NCBI RefSeq assembly: GCF_014850955.1
Contig: NZ_JACXSS010000001.1
Span: 4,154,001 to 4,218,000 of the forward strand
Direction of reading: 5' to 3'
From: Methylomonas albis
Lineage (GTDB): Bacteria; Pseudomonadota; Gammaproteobacteria; Methylococcales; Methylomonadaceae
Length of the DNA: 64,000 nucleotides
Within the stretch, counting starts at the first letter, position 1, and the number at the start of each line of letters is the position of its first letter. Made by a program: the position numbers and the translations under genes. Positions 44,371 through 53,569 of this stretch are shown here, piece after piece. The notes below the pieces were generated by a model, which ran no database searches, was not told where the DNA came from, and was given only the letters and a program-made list of their open reading frames with translations.

Positions 44371-45828
44371 ATGAAATTTAAAAATTTTTTATCGTTAAAG
44401 TCTCTGATCGTACTGGGCTTTGTGATTGCTGTAATTCCATTGTTTCTGGCCGTGATGTATGCCGCTTTTGGCATGCGCGAAACCTCTGCGCTGGGCCGAA
44501 CGGTGAACACCCATGTCTTCGAACAAACCAAAACCATCCGCCTGGTACTACAAAAAGCATCCGATATAGAGCGCAAGGCCAAGCTGTTCGTGTTGCTGTC
44601 CGACCCAACGCTACGCCAACCCTACGAGCGGCAATCCTACGAAACAGTGCGAGCCTCATTTAAACAGGCTTTGAGCGATTTACTAAAACTGCACGTCGAC
44701 AACAAAATCGCGCTGTTGGTTAACGAATTATCCGAAAAAGAAAACCTGATTTATCAACAAATCATCGGTTCGGATGATGAAAACAATCTGGAATTGCCAA
44801 TAGACGAGGCTTTTCAGGGCTTACGAGAATCCGCTGCTACGCTGTCGCGCGAATTTGAAAACCATGTCGATCACGAATTCAACGAGTTGCATCAGTTGTC
44901 GGAATCGCTGGAGCACGGCTTGTTGGTCAAAGGCGCGTTATTGCTGGCGATTTCGTTCAGCGTGATTGCGATTCTGCTGATCGTACTGTCGCGCTCGATG
45001 CGGCAGCTCGATATATCGATACGCCGTTTGGGAGCGGGAGAACTTACTGATCCGGTTCTGGTCAACGGTCCCTCCGATTTATCTTATCTTGGCAACCGCC
45101 TGGAGTGGCTGCGTACCCACTTGCTGGAATTGGAGGTATCCAAGCAACAGTTTATGCAAAACGTCGCCCGTGAGATAGAACTGCCGCTGGCAAGCCTGCG
45201 CCAGGATGCAGAACTACTGGCTGGCGAAACCGACTATGACCCGAACAGCAAACGGGAAAATACTGCTCTGCATTTATGCACCAATATCGAAAAGTTAAAT
45301 ACGGTATCCGCGGAACTGCTGCGCTACAGCCAGATCAATTCCCTGCCCGATATAAAACACAAGGAAAGCATAAATATCAAAAACTTGCTGGAAACCGTGA
45401 TTGAGGATTTCCAGCCTATGATAAGCAGTAAAGCCATCGCTGTTCGCATGCTGGCGCGGCCAGTGGAAATTTCCGGCAATCCGGAGCAATTACGCGTGAT
45501 TATCGAGCAGTTACTGACCAATGCTGTGAAATACTCGCCGGTGGGCGGCGAAATTCGCGTCATACTGCGCGACGCCGGCACGCTAATGGAACTGGAAGTG
45601 GAAGACGAAGGTCCCGGTATTGCCGCCGCCGAACGCGACCATGTCTTCGAACCCTTTTATCGCGGAAAGACCGGCGAAACAGGCAATAACGATGGTCCGG
45701 GCTTGGGCCTGGCCATCGTCAAGGAATATGTCGCCAACCATCAAGGTAAAGTGGAAGCGATCGATGCCCGTCAAGACCAACAAGGAGCCCGTATCCGGGT
45801 TCAAATTCCGTTAAACCAGGAGAGTTAA
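44371..45828 (+). CDS. QseE/GlrK-like sensor kinase lacking the phospho-acceptor His
   Basis: 485 residues: membrane helix about 13-32, periplasmic helical domain (33-185), second helix about 187-207, HAMP-like segment, then a kinase core. The H-box reads FMQNVAREIELPLASL, where kinases have F-x-x-x-(V/I)-(S/A)-H-E-(L/I)-x-x-PL-x-(S/T): Arg267 (codon CGT at 45169-45171) replaces the His. CGT is one transition away from CAT. N, G1 and G2 boxes are intact (QLLTNAVKYSP, DEGPGI, GPGLGLAIV). It may bind ATP but cannot autophosphorylate in the usual way, so it may act as a partner or inhibitor of the intact kinase two genes on. Six bases separate it from the lipoprotein gene. Confidence 0.88.
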   Translation: MKFKNFLSLKSLIVLGFVIAVIPLFLAVMYAAFGMRETSALGRTVNTHVFEQTKTIRLVLQKASDIERKAKLFVLLSDPTLRQPYERQSYETVRASFKQALSDLLKLHVDNKIALLVNELSEKENLIYQQIIGSDDENNLELPIDEAFQGLRESAATLSREFENHVDHEFNELHQLSESLEHGLLVKGALLLAISFSVIAILLIVLSRSMRQLDISIRRLGAGELTDPVLVNGPSDLSYLGNRLEWLRTHLLELEVSKQQFMQNVAREIELPLASLRQDAELLAGETDYDPNSKRENTALHLCTNIEKLNTVSAELLRYSQINSLPDIKHKESINIKNLLETVIEDFQPMISSKAIAVRMLARPVEISGNPEQLRVIIEQLLTNAVKYSPVGGEIRVILRDAGTLMELEVEDEGPGIAAAERDHVFEPFYRGKTGETGNNDGPGLGLAIVKEYVANHQGKVEAIDARQDQQGARIRVQIPLNQES

Positions 45829-45833
45829 TAGAC

Positions 45834-46409
45834 ATGCAGTCACTATTTACCCGCATTTTCAGCCTGATCGCCTCATTGTTGGTTATCGGCGGCTGCGCCG
45901 ACGTGAATTCCAGCGTAAAGGAACATTTTCCAACCGTTTATAGCGCTCCCGTAGTGCATTCGGATATAGACGAGTTGCTGGATTTTGGCAACACCCTGAC
46001 CAATATGAACACAGCGAGCCGAACCGAGACTTGCCGGTCATTAGTGAAGCGGCAAAAAGAGGAACCAGAAATCGGCGGATTACTGCACTTGCTGGTAGGC
46101 CGCCTGCTGTCCGATGCCTGCGGTGATATTCCCAAAATTCTGGATGAAATTGCCGGCATCCCGCCCTCAAGCTTGGGCGACGAACGGATGCGCCACCTGG
46201 TGGCCATTCATAGCGAAGCGTTAAAACGCGTCAACAGCACGTCTAAAAAACTGGGCTCATTGGAACGCAAACAAAAAACCGTGCAAAACGTTCTGGAAAC
46301 CAAAGACGCCGCCGGTTCGAAAAAAGAAGAATCGAGGCTGTTGCGCGAAAAGCTGGAAGCCATCCGGTCTATGGAAAAACAATTGGACGAAACTAGCGAA
46401 GGAAAATAA
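45834..46409 (+). CDS. QseG-like lipoprotein
   Basis: 191 residues with a lipoprotein signal (LLVIGGC, Cys about residue 21). The mature part has two Cys (TCRSL, SDACGDI) and a long C-terminal coiled coil (about 120-190, LKRVNSTSKKLGSLERKQ and on, Lys/Glu-rich). Its place between two kinase genes and before an OmpR regulator mirrors qseE-qseG-qseF, where QseG is an outer-membrane lipoprotein that binds the periplasmic part of QseE and modulates it. Sequence identity with QseG cannot be verified by eye, but size, leader and context agree. Confidence 0.75.
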   Translation: MQSLFTRIFSLIASLLVIGGCADVNSSVKEHFPTVYSAPVVHSDIDELLDFGNTLTNMNTASRTETCRSLVKRQKEEPEIGGLLHLLVGRLLSDACGDIPKILDEIAGIPPSSLGDERMRHLVAIHSEALKRVNSTSKKLGSLERKQKTVQNVLETKDAAGSKKEESRLLREKLEAIRSMEKQLDETSEGK

Positions 46410-46414
46410 CGCCA

Positions 46415-48001
46415 ATGTTTCGATTTCGGTTGGCGATAGTCATTGTTGTTTCCTTCTGCTTTGTATTGAGCTTGGGCATTGCCTTGTATTGGGGATCTAA
46501 CGAAGTTGCCCGCTATTTTCAGCACAGCCAAACAGCCTATGAAACTTTTGACGATTACGAACAACTATCACAAGAAGCCTATCGCCACTTCAAACAGCGT
46601 ATGGACCGGCTGATAACCGCCAACCCCAATTCGGAAACCGGCGTGGAATCGTCCAAGCATCGCCTGTACGAGGCGATGCAAGCGCTGCGAGATACTGCGG
46701 TCAAAGCGCCCGGCAAAGACAGCGCCAGCGAAGACTGGACCAATAAACCCGCTGAATTGGAAAAAGTCGCCCATCTCACCGCTTTCCTGGAAGCCAGCGA
46801 ATATCGCTTTGAAGAAGTGGAACGACTGCGCTTACAGGGCAAGCTGACCACTGCCGTGCAAGCGCTGGCCAAGTTCACCGAGGAAGAAATCGACGGCAAA
46901 TTTCAGCCCTTGATCGATGCCGCCATTAACGCCGAACGGGAAAAGGCCAAGAAAGCCAAGCAGGAGCTGGAGACTTTGGTCGAGAAATCGCGCTGGACGG
47001 CGATTCTGGCCTCGTTAACTGCCGCCGCTTTCAGCTTGGTAGCCGGCATGCTGTTGCTCCGCGCGTTTAAAAAGCCCATCGAAGCACTGATGAAAGGCAC
47101 TGACGAAATCGCTTCCGGCAACCTGGATTACCGGATAGCCCTGGATAGCCGCGACGAATTTGCATATTTGGCCAGTCACTTCAATCAAATGGCTAAGGAG
47201 TTGGAAGTTCAGCAGGATAAGCTGCGCGAAGGCCGGGCTGTACTGGAAAAACGGGTGACCGAGCGGACATTTGAACTAAATTTGCTAAACGACGAACTTA
47301 AACGCATGGATAATGCTCGCCGTGAGTTTCTGGCGGACATCAGCCATGAGCTGCGGACACCCATCACAGTGATTCGTGGCGAGGCAGAAGTAACGCTACG
47401 CGGTCAGGATCGCGATGCCGAAGAATATAAAGACGCCTTGCAACGTATCGTCGAACTGTCGATGCAACTGGGAAAATACGTCAACGATTTATTATTCCTG
47501 GCCCGCGCCGACACTGCCAATCTGCAATTTGAATGGAATAAAGTAGACTTAGCCGACTTGGTCGCCAGCAGCGTCGAGGATTTTCAGGTGATGGCGGAAG
47601 AATATTCGATTTCGGTCAGCCTGGACGCCCCGACAGGACCGCTATTAGTTCGCGGCGACAAGCAGCGGCTCAGACAAGTATTATTCATATTGGGCGAGAA
47701 TGCTTGCCGCTATTCGAAGCCGCTCGGTCATATCGGCGTGGCCTTATGGCGCGAAGGCAAACAGGCCTGTTTCAGCCTGACCGATCAAGGCATAGGCATT
47801 CCGACCGAGGATCTGGAGCGGATATTCGAGCGTCATTTTCGCAGCAGCAACGCTCAACATTCGCGAGACGATGGCTCAGGCCTAGGCTTGCCGATGGCTA
47901 AATCCATCCTGCAAGCCCATGGCGGCCAGATCGCGGTGCGTAGCGTCGAAAACTCAGGATCGACATTTACGGTTACATTACCGCTACTTACGGTGGCATA
48001 G
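46415..48001 (+). CDS. Sensor histidine kinase (HAMP, intact H-box)
   Basis: 528 residues: N-terminal helix (about 5-25), helical periplasmic domain (30-192), second helix (about 195-216), HAMP (217-270), a coiled coil, then the kinase core with H-box FLADISHELRTPITVI (His311), N-box ILGENACRYS, G1 TDQGIG, F-box and G2 GLGLPMAKSI. It should autophosphorylate at His311 and pass the phosphoryl group to Asp62 of the regulator encoded 30 bp later. It is the only catalytically complete kinase of the operon. The signal it senses is unknown. Confidence 0.93.
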   Translation: MFRFRLAIVIVVSFCFVLSLGIALYWGSNEVARYFQHSQTAYETFDDYEQLSQEAYRHFKQRMDRLITANPNSETGVESSKHRLYEAMQALRDTAVKAPGKDSASEDWTNKPAELEKVAHLTAFLEASEYRFEEVERLRLQGKLTTAVQALAKFTEEEIDGKFQPLIDAAINAEREKAKKAKQELETLVEKSRWTAILASLTAAAFSLVAGMLLLRAFKKPIEALMKGTDEIASGNLDYRIALDSRDEFAYLASHFNQMAKELEVQQDKLREGRAVLEKRVTERTFELNLLNDELKRMDNARREFLADISHELRTPITVIRGEAEVTLRGQDRDAEEYKDALQRIVELSMQLGKYVNDLLFLARADTANLQFEWNKVDLADLVASSVEDFQVMAEEYSISVSLDAPTGPLLVRGDKQRLRQVLFILGENACRYSKPLGHIGVALWREGKQACFSLTDQGIGIPTEDLERIFERHFRSSNAQHSRDDGSGLGLPMAKSILQAHGGQIAVRSVENSGSTFTVTLPLLTVA

Positions 48002-48031
48002 GATAGATTTTCATATGAAATGGAGAAATAC

Positions 48032-48745
48032 ATGACATCAAATACTCTGGCAGGGGTAGGCTATATGCGAGTAATGATGGTTGAAGACGACGATCGCATC
48101 ATCGATTTCGTACAACGCGGCTTGAAAGCCGAGGGCTATGCTGTGGAAGTGGCCCGCAGTGGGCACGAAGCCATTGCCTTGGGTACCGAGGGCACCTTTC
48201 AGGTGATCGTTCTGGACCTGGGCCTACCGGACATGAATGGCAAGCAGGTTTGCGAGCATTTGCGCAGCAACGGCATAGACACCCCAATTTTGATGCTGAC
48301 AGCCCGCGATACCGTGCAAGATAAAGTGGCTGGTCTGCGCTCCGGCGCCGACGACTATATGACCAAGCCTTTCGCCTTTGAGGAATTGCTGGCCCGTATC
48401 GAAGCCTTGCTCAGGCGGCGCGGCGGCGAAGTAAAACAGGACGACAAGGAATTGCGCATCGAAGACTTGGTACTTAACGGCGAAACCCACGAGGTGCGCC
48501 GTGGCAATAACGAAATTATTCTGACACCCAAAGAATTTGCCTTGCTGGAATGCTTTATGCGCATGCCGGGCAAGGTGTTGAGCCGGACCCGAATTCTGGA
48601 ACAAGTCTGGGGTTATAGCGCCGACCCGCTGACCAATGTGGTGGATGTTTATATTCGCCAACTACGGCGTAAGATCGACGACGATTACGAACTGAAATTG
48701 CTGAAGACCGTGCGCGGCTTCGGTTACAAAATGGATGGAGCGTAA
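48032..48745 (+). CDS. OmpR-family response regulator
   Basis: 237 residues from ATG 48032, which has TGGAGA upstream; nearby in-frame ATGs at 48020 and 48065 are alternatives. Receiver domain (about 12-125) with acidic pair ED (19-20), phospho-acceptor Asp62 in VLDLGLPDMNG, conserved Thr in LTARD and Lys in TKPF. The C-terminal winged helix (about 145-235) has TPKEFALLECFMRMPGK and VDVYIRQLRRKI, the recognition helix region. It is the output of the two-kinase operon. Unlike QseF it is not a sigma-54 activator, so the operon is a QseEG-like sensor wired to an OmpR-type output. Confidence 0.94.
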   Translation: MTSNTLAGVGYMRVMMVEDDDRIIDFVQRGLKAEGYAVEVARSGHEAIALGTEGTFQVIVLDLGLPDMNGKQVCEHLRSNGIDTPILMLTARDTVQDKVAGLRSGADDYMTKPFAFEELLARIEALLRRRGGEVKQDDKELRIEDLVLNGETHEVRRGNNEIILTPKEFALLECFMRMPGKVLSRTRILEQVWGYSADPLTNVVDVYIRQLRRKIDDDYELKLLKTVRGFGYKMDGA

Positions 48746-48810
48746 TATAGACGCGACAAAGGCCTGGCCACCTACCCCATTCAGCGCCACTTAGGGATTA
48801 CGCGCCGCTT

Positions 48811-49503
48811 ATGCAACTCACCCTGCTCGATCCGGACCACCCCCATCAAGCCTTTCCACCGCTGCATAAGGCCTTGAAGCAACCCAACGGTTTATTGGCC
48901 TTTGGCGGTTGCCTGTCGCCGCAGCGCATCGTCAACGCCTACCGGCACGGGGTCTTTCCCTGGTTCAATCCCGGCGAACCCATACTGTGGTGGTCGCCCG
49001 ATCCGCGCTTGGTGTTGTTTCCGGAGCATTTGAACATTTCCCGCAGCCTGGCAAAAACCCTGCGCAAACAGCAGTTTCAGATTCGTTACGATACCGCTTT
49101 TCGCCAGGTTATCGACGCTTGTGCGGCCCCGCGTAGCGAAGACGGCGGCACCTGGATTACCGACGACATCCGCCAAGCTTATGCCACCCTACACCACCTG
49201 GGTATCGCCCACAGCTGCGAAGCCTGGCTGGACGGCCAACTGGTCGGCGGCCTATACGGCATTGCCATAGGCCAAGTATTTTTCGGCGAATCGATGTTCC
49301 ATCGTAAAACCGACGCCTCCAAAGTGGTGTTTGTGCATCTGGTAGAGCAACTCACGGCTTGGGGCTATCAACTCATCGATTGTCAGGTCAGCAGCGAACA
49401 TCTCCTCAGCCTTGGCGCGGCTGAAATTCCGCGCCGCCGCTTTGTAGAACTGCTGGACAGGCTCTGCGATCAATCGCCGACTCCCGACGCTTGGCAAACA
49501 TGA
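48811..49503 (+). CDS. aat: Leucyl/phenylalanyl-tRNA-protein transferase
   Basis: 230 residues with [19 protein letters not shown], the family hallmark WWSPDPR and [13 protein letters not shown], all conserved in Aat. The enzyme adds Leu or Phe to proteins with N-terminal Lys or Arg, marking them for ClpSAP degradation. Its stop overlaps the start of bpt (ATGA), so the two N-end-rule transferases are co-translated. Confidence 0.97.
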   Translation: MQLTLLDPDHPHQAFPPLHKALKQPNGLLAFGGCLSPQRIVNAYRHGVFPWFNPGEPILWWSPDPRLVLFPEHLNISRSLAKTLRKQQFQIRYDTAFRQVIDACAAPRSEDGGTWITDDIRQAYATLHHLGIAHSCEAWLDGQLVGGLYGIAIGQVFFGESMFHRKTDASKVVFVHLVEQLTAWGYQLIDCQVSSEHLLSLGAAEIPRRRFVELLDRLCDQSPTPDAWQT

Positions 49504-50222
49504 ACGCTGTGCCGATTTGGCTGGACAGCGGCCACGCCTGCAGTTATCTGGACGGCCGTTTGGCGCGTTCCGGCTTCGTCCATCCCTCGCTGGCGATGGA
49601 CACGCCGCTGTATTCGCAATTGATTACCCAGGGCTTCCGCCGTAGCGGCGATCATGTTTATAAACCTTATTGCGAAGGCTGTCGGGCTTGTGTGCCGACG
49701 CGTTTGCCGGCGGCCTTATTCCAAGCCGACCGTAAACAAAAGCGCTGCGGCAAACGCAATGCGCAAACCAGGGTAGTCATCAAAGGAGCCGAATACGACC
49801 CGCGCCATTTCCAGCTTTATCAACGTTATCTAAGTGCCCGTCACGACAAACCCGGTGAAGATACCGAAACCACGCCGGATGACTACATCAATTTTCTGGG
49901 TAGCCGTTGGTGCGACACCATGTTCGTGGAGTTTTTAATCGGCGGCCAGTTGGCGGCCGTAGCGGTGGTCGATGTGGTAAGCGACGGTTTGTCGGCGGTG
50001 TATACCTTTTTCGACCCGGATTTTGCCGACTACAGCCCCGGCGTTTACGCGGTGTTATGGCAAATCGAAACCGCCAAGCATTTGGGCCTGGAATATCTTT
50101 ATCTGGGCTACTGGATCAAAGACTGTCGTAAAATGCGCTACAAAATCGATTATCAACCGCTGATCGGCCTGATAGACGGCCAGTGGCAAGTTATTTCAAA
50201 GCAAACATTTATAGAGGATTAA
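49500..50222 (+). CDS. bpt: Aspartate/glutamate leucyltransferase (Bpt/ATE family)
   Basis: 240 residues from ATG 49500. [16 protein letters not shown] carries the N-terminal Cys-rich (C-x2-C) region of the ATE fold, and [17 protein letters not shown] with [15 protein letters not shown] is the typical core of bacterial Bpt. It transfers Leu from Leu-tRNA to N-terminal Asp or Glu. Overlap with aat and a 3-bp gap to efpL show one operon concerned with protein synthesis and turnover. Confidence 0.95.
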   Translation: MNAVPIWLDSGHACSYLDGRLARSGFVHPSLAMDTPLYSQLITQGFRRSGDHVYKPYCEGCRACVPTRLPAALFQADRKQKRCGKRNAQTRVVIKGAEYDPRHFQLYQRYLSARHDKPGEDTETTPDDYINFLGSRWCDTMFVEFLIGGQLAAVAVVDVVSDGLSAVYTFFDPDFADYSPGVYAVLWQIETAKHLGLEYLYLGYWIKDCRKMRYKIDYQPLIGLIDGQWQVISKQTFIED

Positions 50223-50225
50223 GCC

Positions 50226-50792
50226 GTGCCAAAAGCCAACGAACTGAAAAAGGGAACCGCCATCGAAATCAACGGCGAACCGTATGTGGTCAAAAGCATC
50301 GATGTGCGCAACCCCACTTCGCGCGGCGCCACCACGCTATACAAAGTCCGTTTTACGCACATGAAAACCCGGCAAAAACTGGACGAAACTTACAAAAGCG
50401 ACGAGATGCTGAAAGCCGCCGATTGCTCACGGTGCAATGTGCAATATTCCTACCAGGACGGCGACACCTATTACTTTATGAACGCCGAAACCTATGAGCA
50501 ATACAGTTTGTCGGCGGAAGATTTGGAAGGCCAAACCGAATATTTATCGGACGGTCTGGAAGGCATCATCATGCTGCTGATGGACGACGCCGCGCTAGGT
50601 ATCCAGTTACCAACCACCATCACGCTGCAAATCGTCGAAACCCCGCCATCCATGAAAGGCTCCAGCGCCACCAAACGCACCAAAACCGCCAAACTCAGCA
50701 CCGGCCTGGAAGTGCAAGTCCCCGAATATATAGAATCCGGCGAGATGATCAAGGTTAATACCGATACAGGCGAGTTTTCATCGCGGGCGTAA
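50226..50792 (+). CDS. efpL: EfpL (YeiP), EF-P-like translation factor
   Basis: 188 residues from GTG 50226. The three-domain EF-P layout is clear. The loop around NPTSRGATTLYK has Arg33 where canonical EF-P has the modified Lys34, and the C-terminal ETPPSMKGSSATKRTKTAKL with STGLEVQVPEYI is the YeiP/EfpL pattern. EfpL relieves ribosome stalling at proline stretches and other motifs without post-translational modification. Last gene of the aat-bpt-efpL group; a hairpin follows. Confidence 0.93.
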   Translation: MPKANELKKGTAIEINGEPYVVKSIDVRNPTSRGATTLYKVRFTHMKTRQKLDETYKSDEMLKAADCSRCNVQYSYQDGDTYYFMNAETYEQYSLSAEDLEGQTEYLSDGLEGIIMLLMDDAALGIQLPTTITLQIVETPPSMKGSSATKRTKTAKLSTGLEVQVPEYIESGEMIKVNTDTGEFSSRA

Positions 50793-50810
50793 CGCCGCCC
50801 TCTCCGCCAG

Positions 50811-50836
50811 CCGCCGACCGAATCAACCGTCGGCGG
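50811..50836 (+). terminator. Hairpin after efpL
   Basis: CCGCCGAC (50811-50818) and GTCGGCGG (50829-50836) are perfect inverted 8-mers around a 10-nt loop, 18 bp after the efpL stop. There is no T-run, so termination would be imperfect or Rho-assisted. Confidence 0.5.
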
Positions 50837-50848
50837 CAACGGCTGCAA

Positions 50849-51097
50849 TTAAAAGCCCCGCCCCTTACGAAGCGATTTTTCATTCTTTATGGCACACACA
50901 CCGCAATCCCTTTGGCAGCATTGCTGAAAGAATTCTGAGTGCACCAGCTCTATTGGAATATTTCGCAGGCATTCAGTGCTGACTGAGCAAATTCGGCCAA
51001 GACCTGTCTCTGATAAAGCAATTTCAATGACATCAAACTGTTCGTTTGCCGCCAGATAATTGTCCGCAATCGAAGCATGCATAAGCGATAGTGTCAT
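50849..51097 (-). CDS. Possible small Cys-rich protein
   Basis: 82-codon frame with six clustered Cys in its second half (CSVSTEC, then CCQRDCGVC), which could bind a metal or cluster. GAGG lies almost directly against the ATG, so no proper ribosome site is visible, and the region beside it is repeat DNA. I do not recognise a family. Kept only as a candidate. Confidence 0.25.
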   Translation of the reverse strand: MTLSLMHASIADNYLAANEQFDVIEIALSETGLGRICSVSTECLRNIPIELVHSEFFQQCCQRDCGVCAIKNEKSLRKGRGF

Positions 51098-51173
51098 GCC
51101 TCGAGAGGCTTACCCTAGGCATGCGGCGCTCCGCTTACCGCCCTGCGCTCAAAGCGTTTATGGTGGTGCATTG

Positions 51174-51372
51174 GGCCTTCCGCTATCGTCGCAAAGCTTT
51201 TTACGTTGAGTGCAAGCCCCAAAGCCTCACGTGTTAACCTAAAAGCCTTGCGGGCAACGCAAATTCTTTCGCCCGACCGGCAAAACGCCTTGCGCGCAAC
51301 GCATATAAGCTAGCGCACGAGGTCTTTTGCGATCGTCGCAAGGCTTTTTACCTTGCGAGCAAGCCTACCTTG
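51174..51372. repeat. Left part of a ~148-bp repeat array
   Basis: A degenerate partial unit (about 51174-51233, CTATCGTCGCAAAGCTTTTTAC) is followed by an almost full unit from 51234 (TTAACCTAAAAGCCTTGCGG). The unit runs through CGCCCGACCGGCAAAACGCC to GCGAGCAAGCCTACC. The same unit recurs twice right of the insertion sequence, which therefore split the array. Confidence 0.85.
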
Positions 51373-52706
51373 GAGGGTGTAAGAATTTTTGTGTAAACGG
51401 CCATGAGGTAGGAAACTACCGATCCTGATGAGGATGAAAAAATGACCGTATCACCCAAAGCCATTCCTGATGAATTACTCGATGCCTTAATGTCGAACTA
51501 TCAAACACCCGAAGACCTGATCGGTGCCAATGGACTGTTAAAGCAGTTGACCAAAGCCATTGTCGAACGCGCCCTGGAAGCGGAAATGACCGCGCATTTG
51601 GGCCACGGCAAGCATGAGGCGGTGACCAACGCCAATAGCAATGCCCGTAACGGCAAGAGCCGGAAAACGCTCAAAGGCGACTTCGGCGACTTACCCATCG
51701 AGATTCCCCGTGACCGTCATGGCGAATTCGAACCCCAGATTATCGCCAAGCATCAACGGCGCTGGACGGGCTTCGACGACAAGATCATCTCGTTGTACGC
51801 CCGCGGCCTGACGGTACGGGAAATCCAGGCCCATCTATTGGAGATCTATCACACGGAGGTGTCGCCCACCTTGATTTCCTCGGTGACCGACGCGGTCCTT
51901 GAGGAGGTGAGCGCCTGGCAAACCCGTCCGCTGGATCCGATTTACCCCATCGTCTACCTCGACTGCCTACACACCAAAGTGCGGGACAGTGGCAGTGTGC
52001 GGATCAAGGCGGTCTATCTGGCTATTGGTGTCAATCTGGACGGCCACAAAGAGGTGCTGGGGCTGTGGATTGCCCAAAGCGAAGGCGCCAAATTTTGGCT
52101 GCAAGTGGTCACCGAGCTCAAGAACCGTGGCGTCAACGACGTTTTTATCGCCTGTGTCGACGGTCTAAAGGGGTTTCCGGAAGCGATCGAAACCGTGTTT
52201 CCCAAAGCCACTGTGCAGTTGTGCATCGTGCACTTGGTCCGTAACAGCCTTAACTACGTCAGCTACAAAAGGCGCCAGTCGGTCGCCGACGACCTCAAGC
52301 GTATCTATCAAGCCGCTACCGTCAGGGAAGCCGAACAAAAACTGGCCGAATTCGAGGCCAACTGGCACGAAGCCTATCCCACCATTGCCCCGATCTGGCG
52401 ACGAAACTGGGACCGTATCATCCCGTTTTTCGACTATCCGCCCGAGATTCGCAAGGTGATCTACACCACTAATACCATCGAATCGGTGAACCGAAGCCTG
52501 AGAAAAATCATAAAAAATCGCGCGATCTTCCCCAGCGATGACGCATTATCCAAGTTGCTCTATCTGGCATTGAAGAATATCAGCCAAAAGTGGACCATGC
52601 CCGTCTATGACTGGAAAGCCGCATTAAACCGGTTTAGTATTCAGTTCGAAGACCGAATCCCTAACCGATAACTTAAACCCGTTTACACAAAATTCGGGAT
52701 ACCCCC
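51373..52706 (+). mobile_element. IS256-family insertion sequence, complete
   Basis: A 1334-bp element bounded by terminal inverted repeats of about 28 bp: left GAGGGTGTAAG...TTGTGTAAACGG, right end complementary to GGGGGTATCCC...TTGTGTAAACGG, with the inner 16 bases nearly identical. The 8-bp target CTACCTTG is present on both sides (51365-51372 and 52707-52714), so the insertion is intact and probably recent. It encodes one full-length Mutator-type transposase. It landed in the ~148-bp repeat array left of the molybdenum storage genes. Confidence 0.95.
51442..52671 (+). CDS. IS256-family (Mutator) transposase
   Basis: 409 residues, the normal length. The DDE residues are visible in YLDCLHTK (first Asp), ACVDGLKGF (second Asp) and TTNTIESVNR (Glu), along with the family motif CIVHLVRNSL between them. 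The N-terminal part has ALEAEMTAHLGHGKHE and the RNGKS-KTLKGDFG segment typical of the group. No frameshift or internal stop, so the element is likely active. The Mutator signature puts it in the IS256 family with copy-out-paste-in transposition and 8-9 bp target duplications, which agrees with the 8-bp duplication seen. Confidence 0.97.
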   Translation: MTVSPKAIPDELLDALMSNYQTPEDLIGANGLLKQLTKAIVERALEAEMTAHLGHGKHEAVTNANSNARNGKSRKTLKGDFGDLPIEIPRDRHGEFEPQIIAKHQRRWTGFDDKIISLYARGLTVREIQAHLLEIYHTEVSPTLISSVTDAVLEEVSAWQTRPLDPIYPIVYLDCLHTKVRDSGSVRIKAVYLAIGVNLDGHKEVLGLWIAQSEGAKFWLQVVTELKNRGVNDVFIACVDGLKGFPEAIETVFPKATVQLCIVHLVRNSLNYVSYKRRQSVADDLKRIYQAATVREAEQKLAEFEANWHEAYPTIAPIWRRNWDRIIPFFDYPPEIRKVIYTTNTIESVNRSLRKIIKNRAIFPSDDALSKLLYLALKNISQKWTMPVYDWKAALNRFSIQFEDRIPNR

Positions 52707-52714
52707 CTACCTTG

Positions 52715-53010
52715 CCTTGGGAATTAACCTAAATGCCTTGCGGGCAACACAAATTCATTCGCCCGACCGGCAAAACGCCTTGCGCGCAACACAAATAAGC
52801 TCGCGCACGAGGCCTTTTGCTATCGTCGCAAAGCATTTTACCTTGCGAGCAAGCCTACCCAGCCTTGCGAATTAACCATAAAGCCTTGCAGGCAGGGCAA
52901 ATTCATTCGCCCGATCGGCAAAACGCCTCGCGCACAACGCATTTAAGCTCGCGCATGCGGTCTTGGTGCTATCGCAGTAAAGCTTTTTACCTTGCCCGTA
53001 AGCCTGCAAA
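52715..53010. repeat. Right part of the ~148-bp repeat array
   Basis: Two further units start at 52724 (TTAACCTAAATGCCTTGCGG) and 52872 (TTAACCATAAAGCCTTGCAGG), 148 bp apart, each containing the CGCCCGA-CGGCAAAACGCC core and an AAGC-TTTTACCTTGC segment. They match the unit left of the insertion sequence at 51234. The second is more diverged. The units are non-coding. Confidence 0.85.
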
Positions 53011-53428
53011 GCCCTACGGCAACGCGTTTTGGTTTGCGCCCAAGCGAGCGAATCTTTAGCAAATAGCAAAATGCGACTAGCGTGAGGCTTCAAGGCCTGC
53101 GGTTGAGGGGAGAAGCGATATCCCCCTAGAAAATCAGGCCAGGCACTGTCCAACCGTCCCGGAATTGCATGTGATTGATCAATGTATTGCTGGCAGACTT
53201 ACGTGGCTATCGGCCACTTTCAGCCCCTCAGTGAGTGAAAATATAACCTCTTTGAACGTCGGATTGCTGACTGTAACCCGACGTTGAAGGCATAGTGGAA
53301 GCATTTAGCTACTGTTGAACAATTGCAGATTTTGGGGTCAACATATTCGCGATAGTTCATTTCATTACCATAACCGTTACTCAACTTGCGCACTTAGAAC
53401 CGATTTATTCGTAAAGCGCTATGTCTGG

Positions 53429-53458
53429 TTGACATGTTCATCATGTATGATCTATGTT
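53429..53458 (+). promoter_or_regulatory. Candidate sigma-70 promoter of mosBA
   Basis: TTGACA (53429-53434), an 18-bp spacer, then TATGTT (53453-53458). The -35 is a perfect match and the -10 has four of six bases. The spacer carries a short dyad ACATG/CATGT that a regulator could use. It lies about 155 bp before the mosB start. Confidence 0.5.
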
Positions 53459-53543
53459 TAAAATGCATGTCTCTAATTGTCGGCACGCCTGACAATCACT
53501 GTGCGATCTTTCTAAAGCTGCCCAGGCTATTACTAAGGTGTTG

Positions 53544-53569
53544 CCGGAGGGGAACACTCCCAGCCCCGG
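53544..53569 (+). promoter_or_regulatory. Structured 5'-leader hairpin before mosB
   Basis: CCGG (53544-53547) can pair with CCGG (53566-53569) and GGG (50-52) with CCC (59-61), giving a compact G/C-rich hairpin with an AACACT-containing loop, 46 bp before the mosB start and followed by GAGAGGATCGCTGCAG. It could be a regulatory RNA element; I do not recognise a known riboswitch class in it. Confidence 0.35.

Noticed and set aside
51174-53010. CRISPR array
   Set aside because: Units are about 148 bp and contiguous, without short identical repeats alternating with unique spacers; no cas genes are present.
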